DNA of 12,790 nucleotides from CAVDRM01 sp963611355 (lineage in GTDB: Bacteria > Bacillota > Clostridia > Christensenellales > Aristaeellaceae). The stretch is taken from positions 1 through 12,790 of the forward strand of contig CAVDRM010000039.1 in the NCBI GenBank assembly GCA_963611355.1, given 5' to 3'. Positions within the stretch are counted from its first letter, which is position 1; each line of letters begins with the position of its first letter. The notes beneath the pieces are model-generated. The model ran no database searches. It was not told where the DNA came from and saw nothing but the letters and a program-made list of their open reading frames with translations. This document shows positions 12,705 through 12,790 of this stretch, in pieces. The position numbers were made by a program, and so were the translations under genes.

Positions 12705-12790
12705 TTTCGGACTGACAGCTTCGTTCCAATTTTTGTCCCAAAAGTCAACCCAAATGCGAAACTTTTTTATATTATTTTTTCTTTCCTATA

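Noticed and set aside
1..12790. tRNA, rRNA or CRISPR array
   Set aside because: Reading the gaps showed no cloverleaf with acceptor and T-loop features, no rRNA sequence and no regularly spaced direct repeats.

Overview
The window looks like a GC-rich chromosomal segment of an anaerobic Firmicute in class Clostridia. Grounds: strong AGGAGG-type ribosome binding sites; extended -10 sigma-A promoters; the order rpsO-pnp-M16 peptidase, as in Bacillus/Clostridium; a DUF4364 protein; a fused IspD-IspF; a reverse rubrerythrin; and a group-III-like phosphofructokinase. Placement below class is not possible from sequence alone. Stops are TAA and TGA in intact genes, so the genetic code is standard.

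Layout. (1) 1-2913, plus strand: a promoter at 81-109, a leader of about 280 nt with hairpins, rpsO (S15), a terminator/attenuator hairpin, and pnp (PNPase). (2) 2914-4824, plus strand: a hairpin, an M16 zinc peptidase, a long inverted repeat, and a dimeric-type dUTPase. (3) 4825-6315: a disturbed, partly AT-rich accessory stretch. It holds a signal-peptide gene remnant abutting the dUTPase, AT-rich dyads, a compact transcription unit (promoter, 32-codon ORF with a C10 tract, two terminators), a phage-like small gene killed by nonsense codons 2 and 9, a frameshifted neighbour, a 24-nt dyad, and a 22-codon basic peptide ORF. (4) 6316-6849: a membrane protein with two zinc ribbons and a SHOCT tail, apparently coupled to the 22-codon ORF, followed by terminators. 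(5) 7005-9408, minus strand: reverse rubrerythrin with its own promoter, ispDF, and a DUF4364 gene that overlaps ispDF by four bases (ATGA). (6) 9506-12557, plus strand: an extended -10 promoter, pfk, a HerA/DUF853-like ATPase with a Gln/Pro-rich linker, and a terminator near 12.7 kb.

The core genes serve translation and RNA turnover (S15, PNPase), protein processing (M16), nucleotide-pool cleaning (dUTPase), isoprenoid synthesis (IspDF), oxidative-stress defence (rubrerythrin) and glycolysis (PFK). The region most likely to hold something undescribed is 4.8-6.85 kb. It has intact expression signals around very small ORFs, mixed with decayed genes, which reads as an eroded prophage or other mobile insertion. 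I found no convincing complete novel defence or mobile system, no CRISPR array, no tRNA or rRNA, and no transposase.
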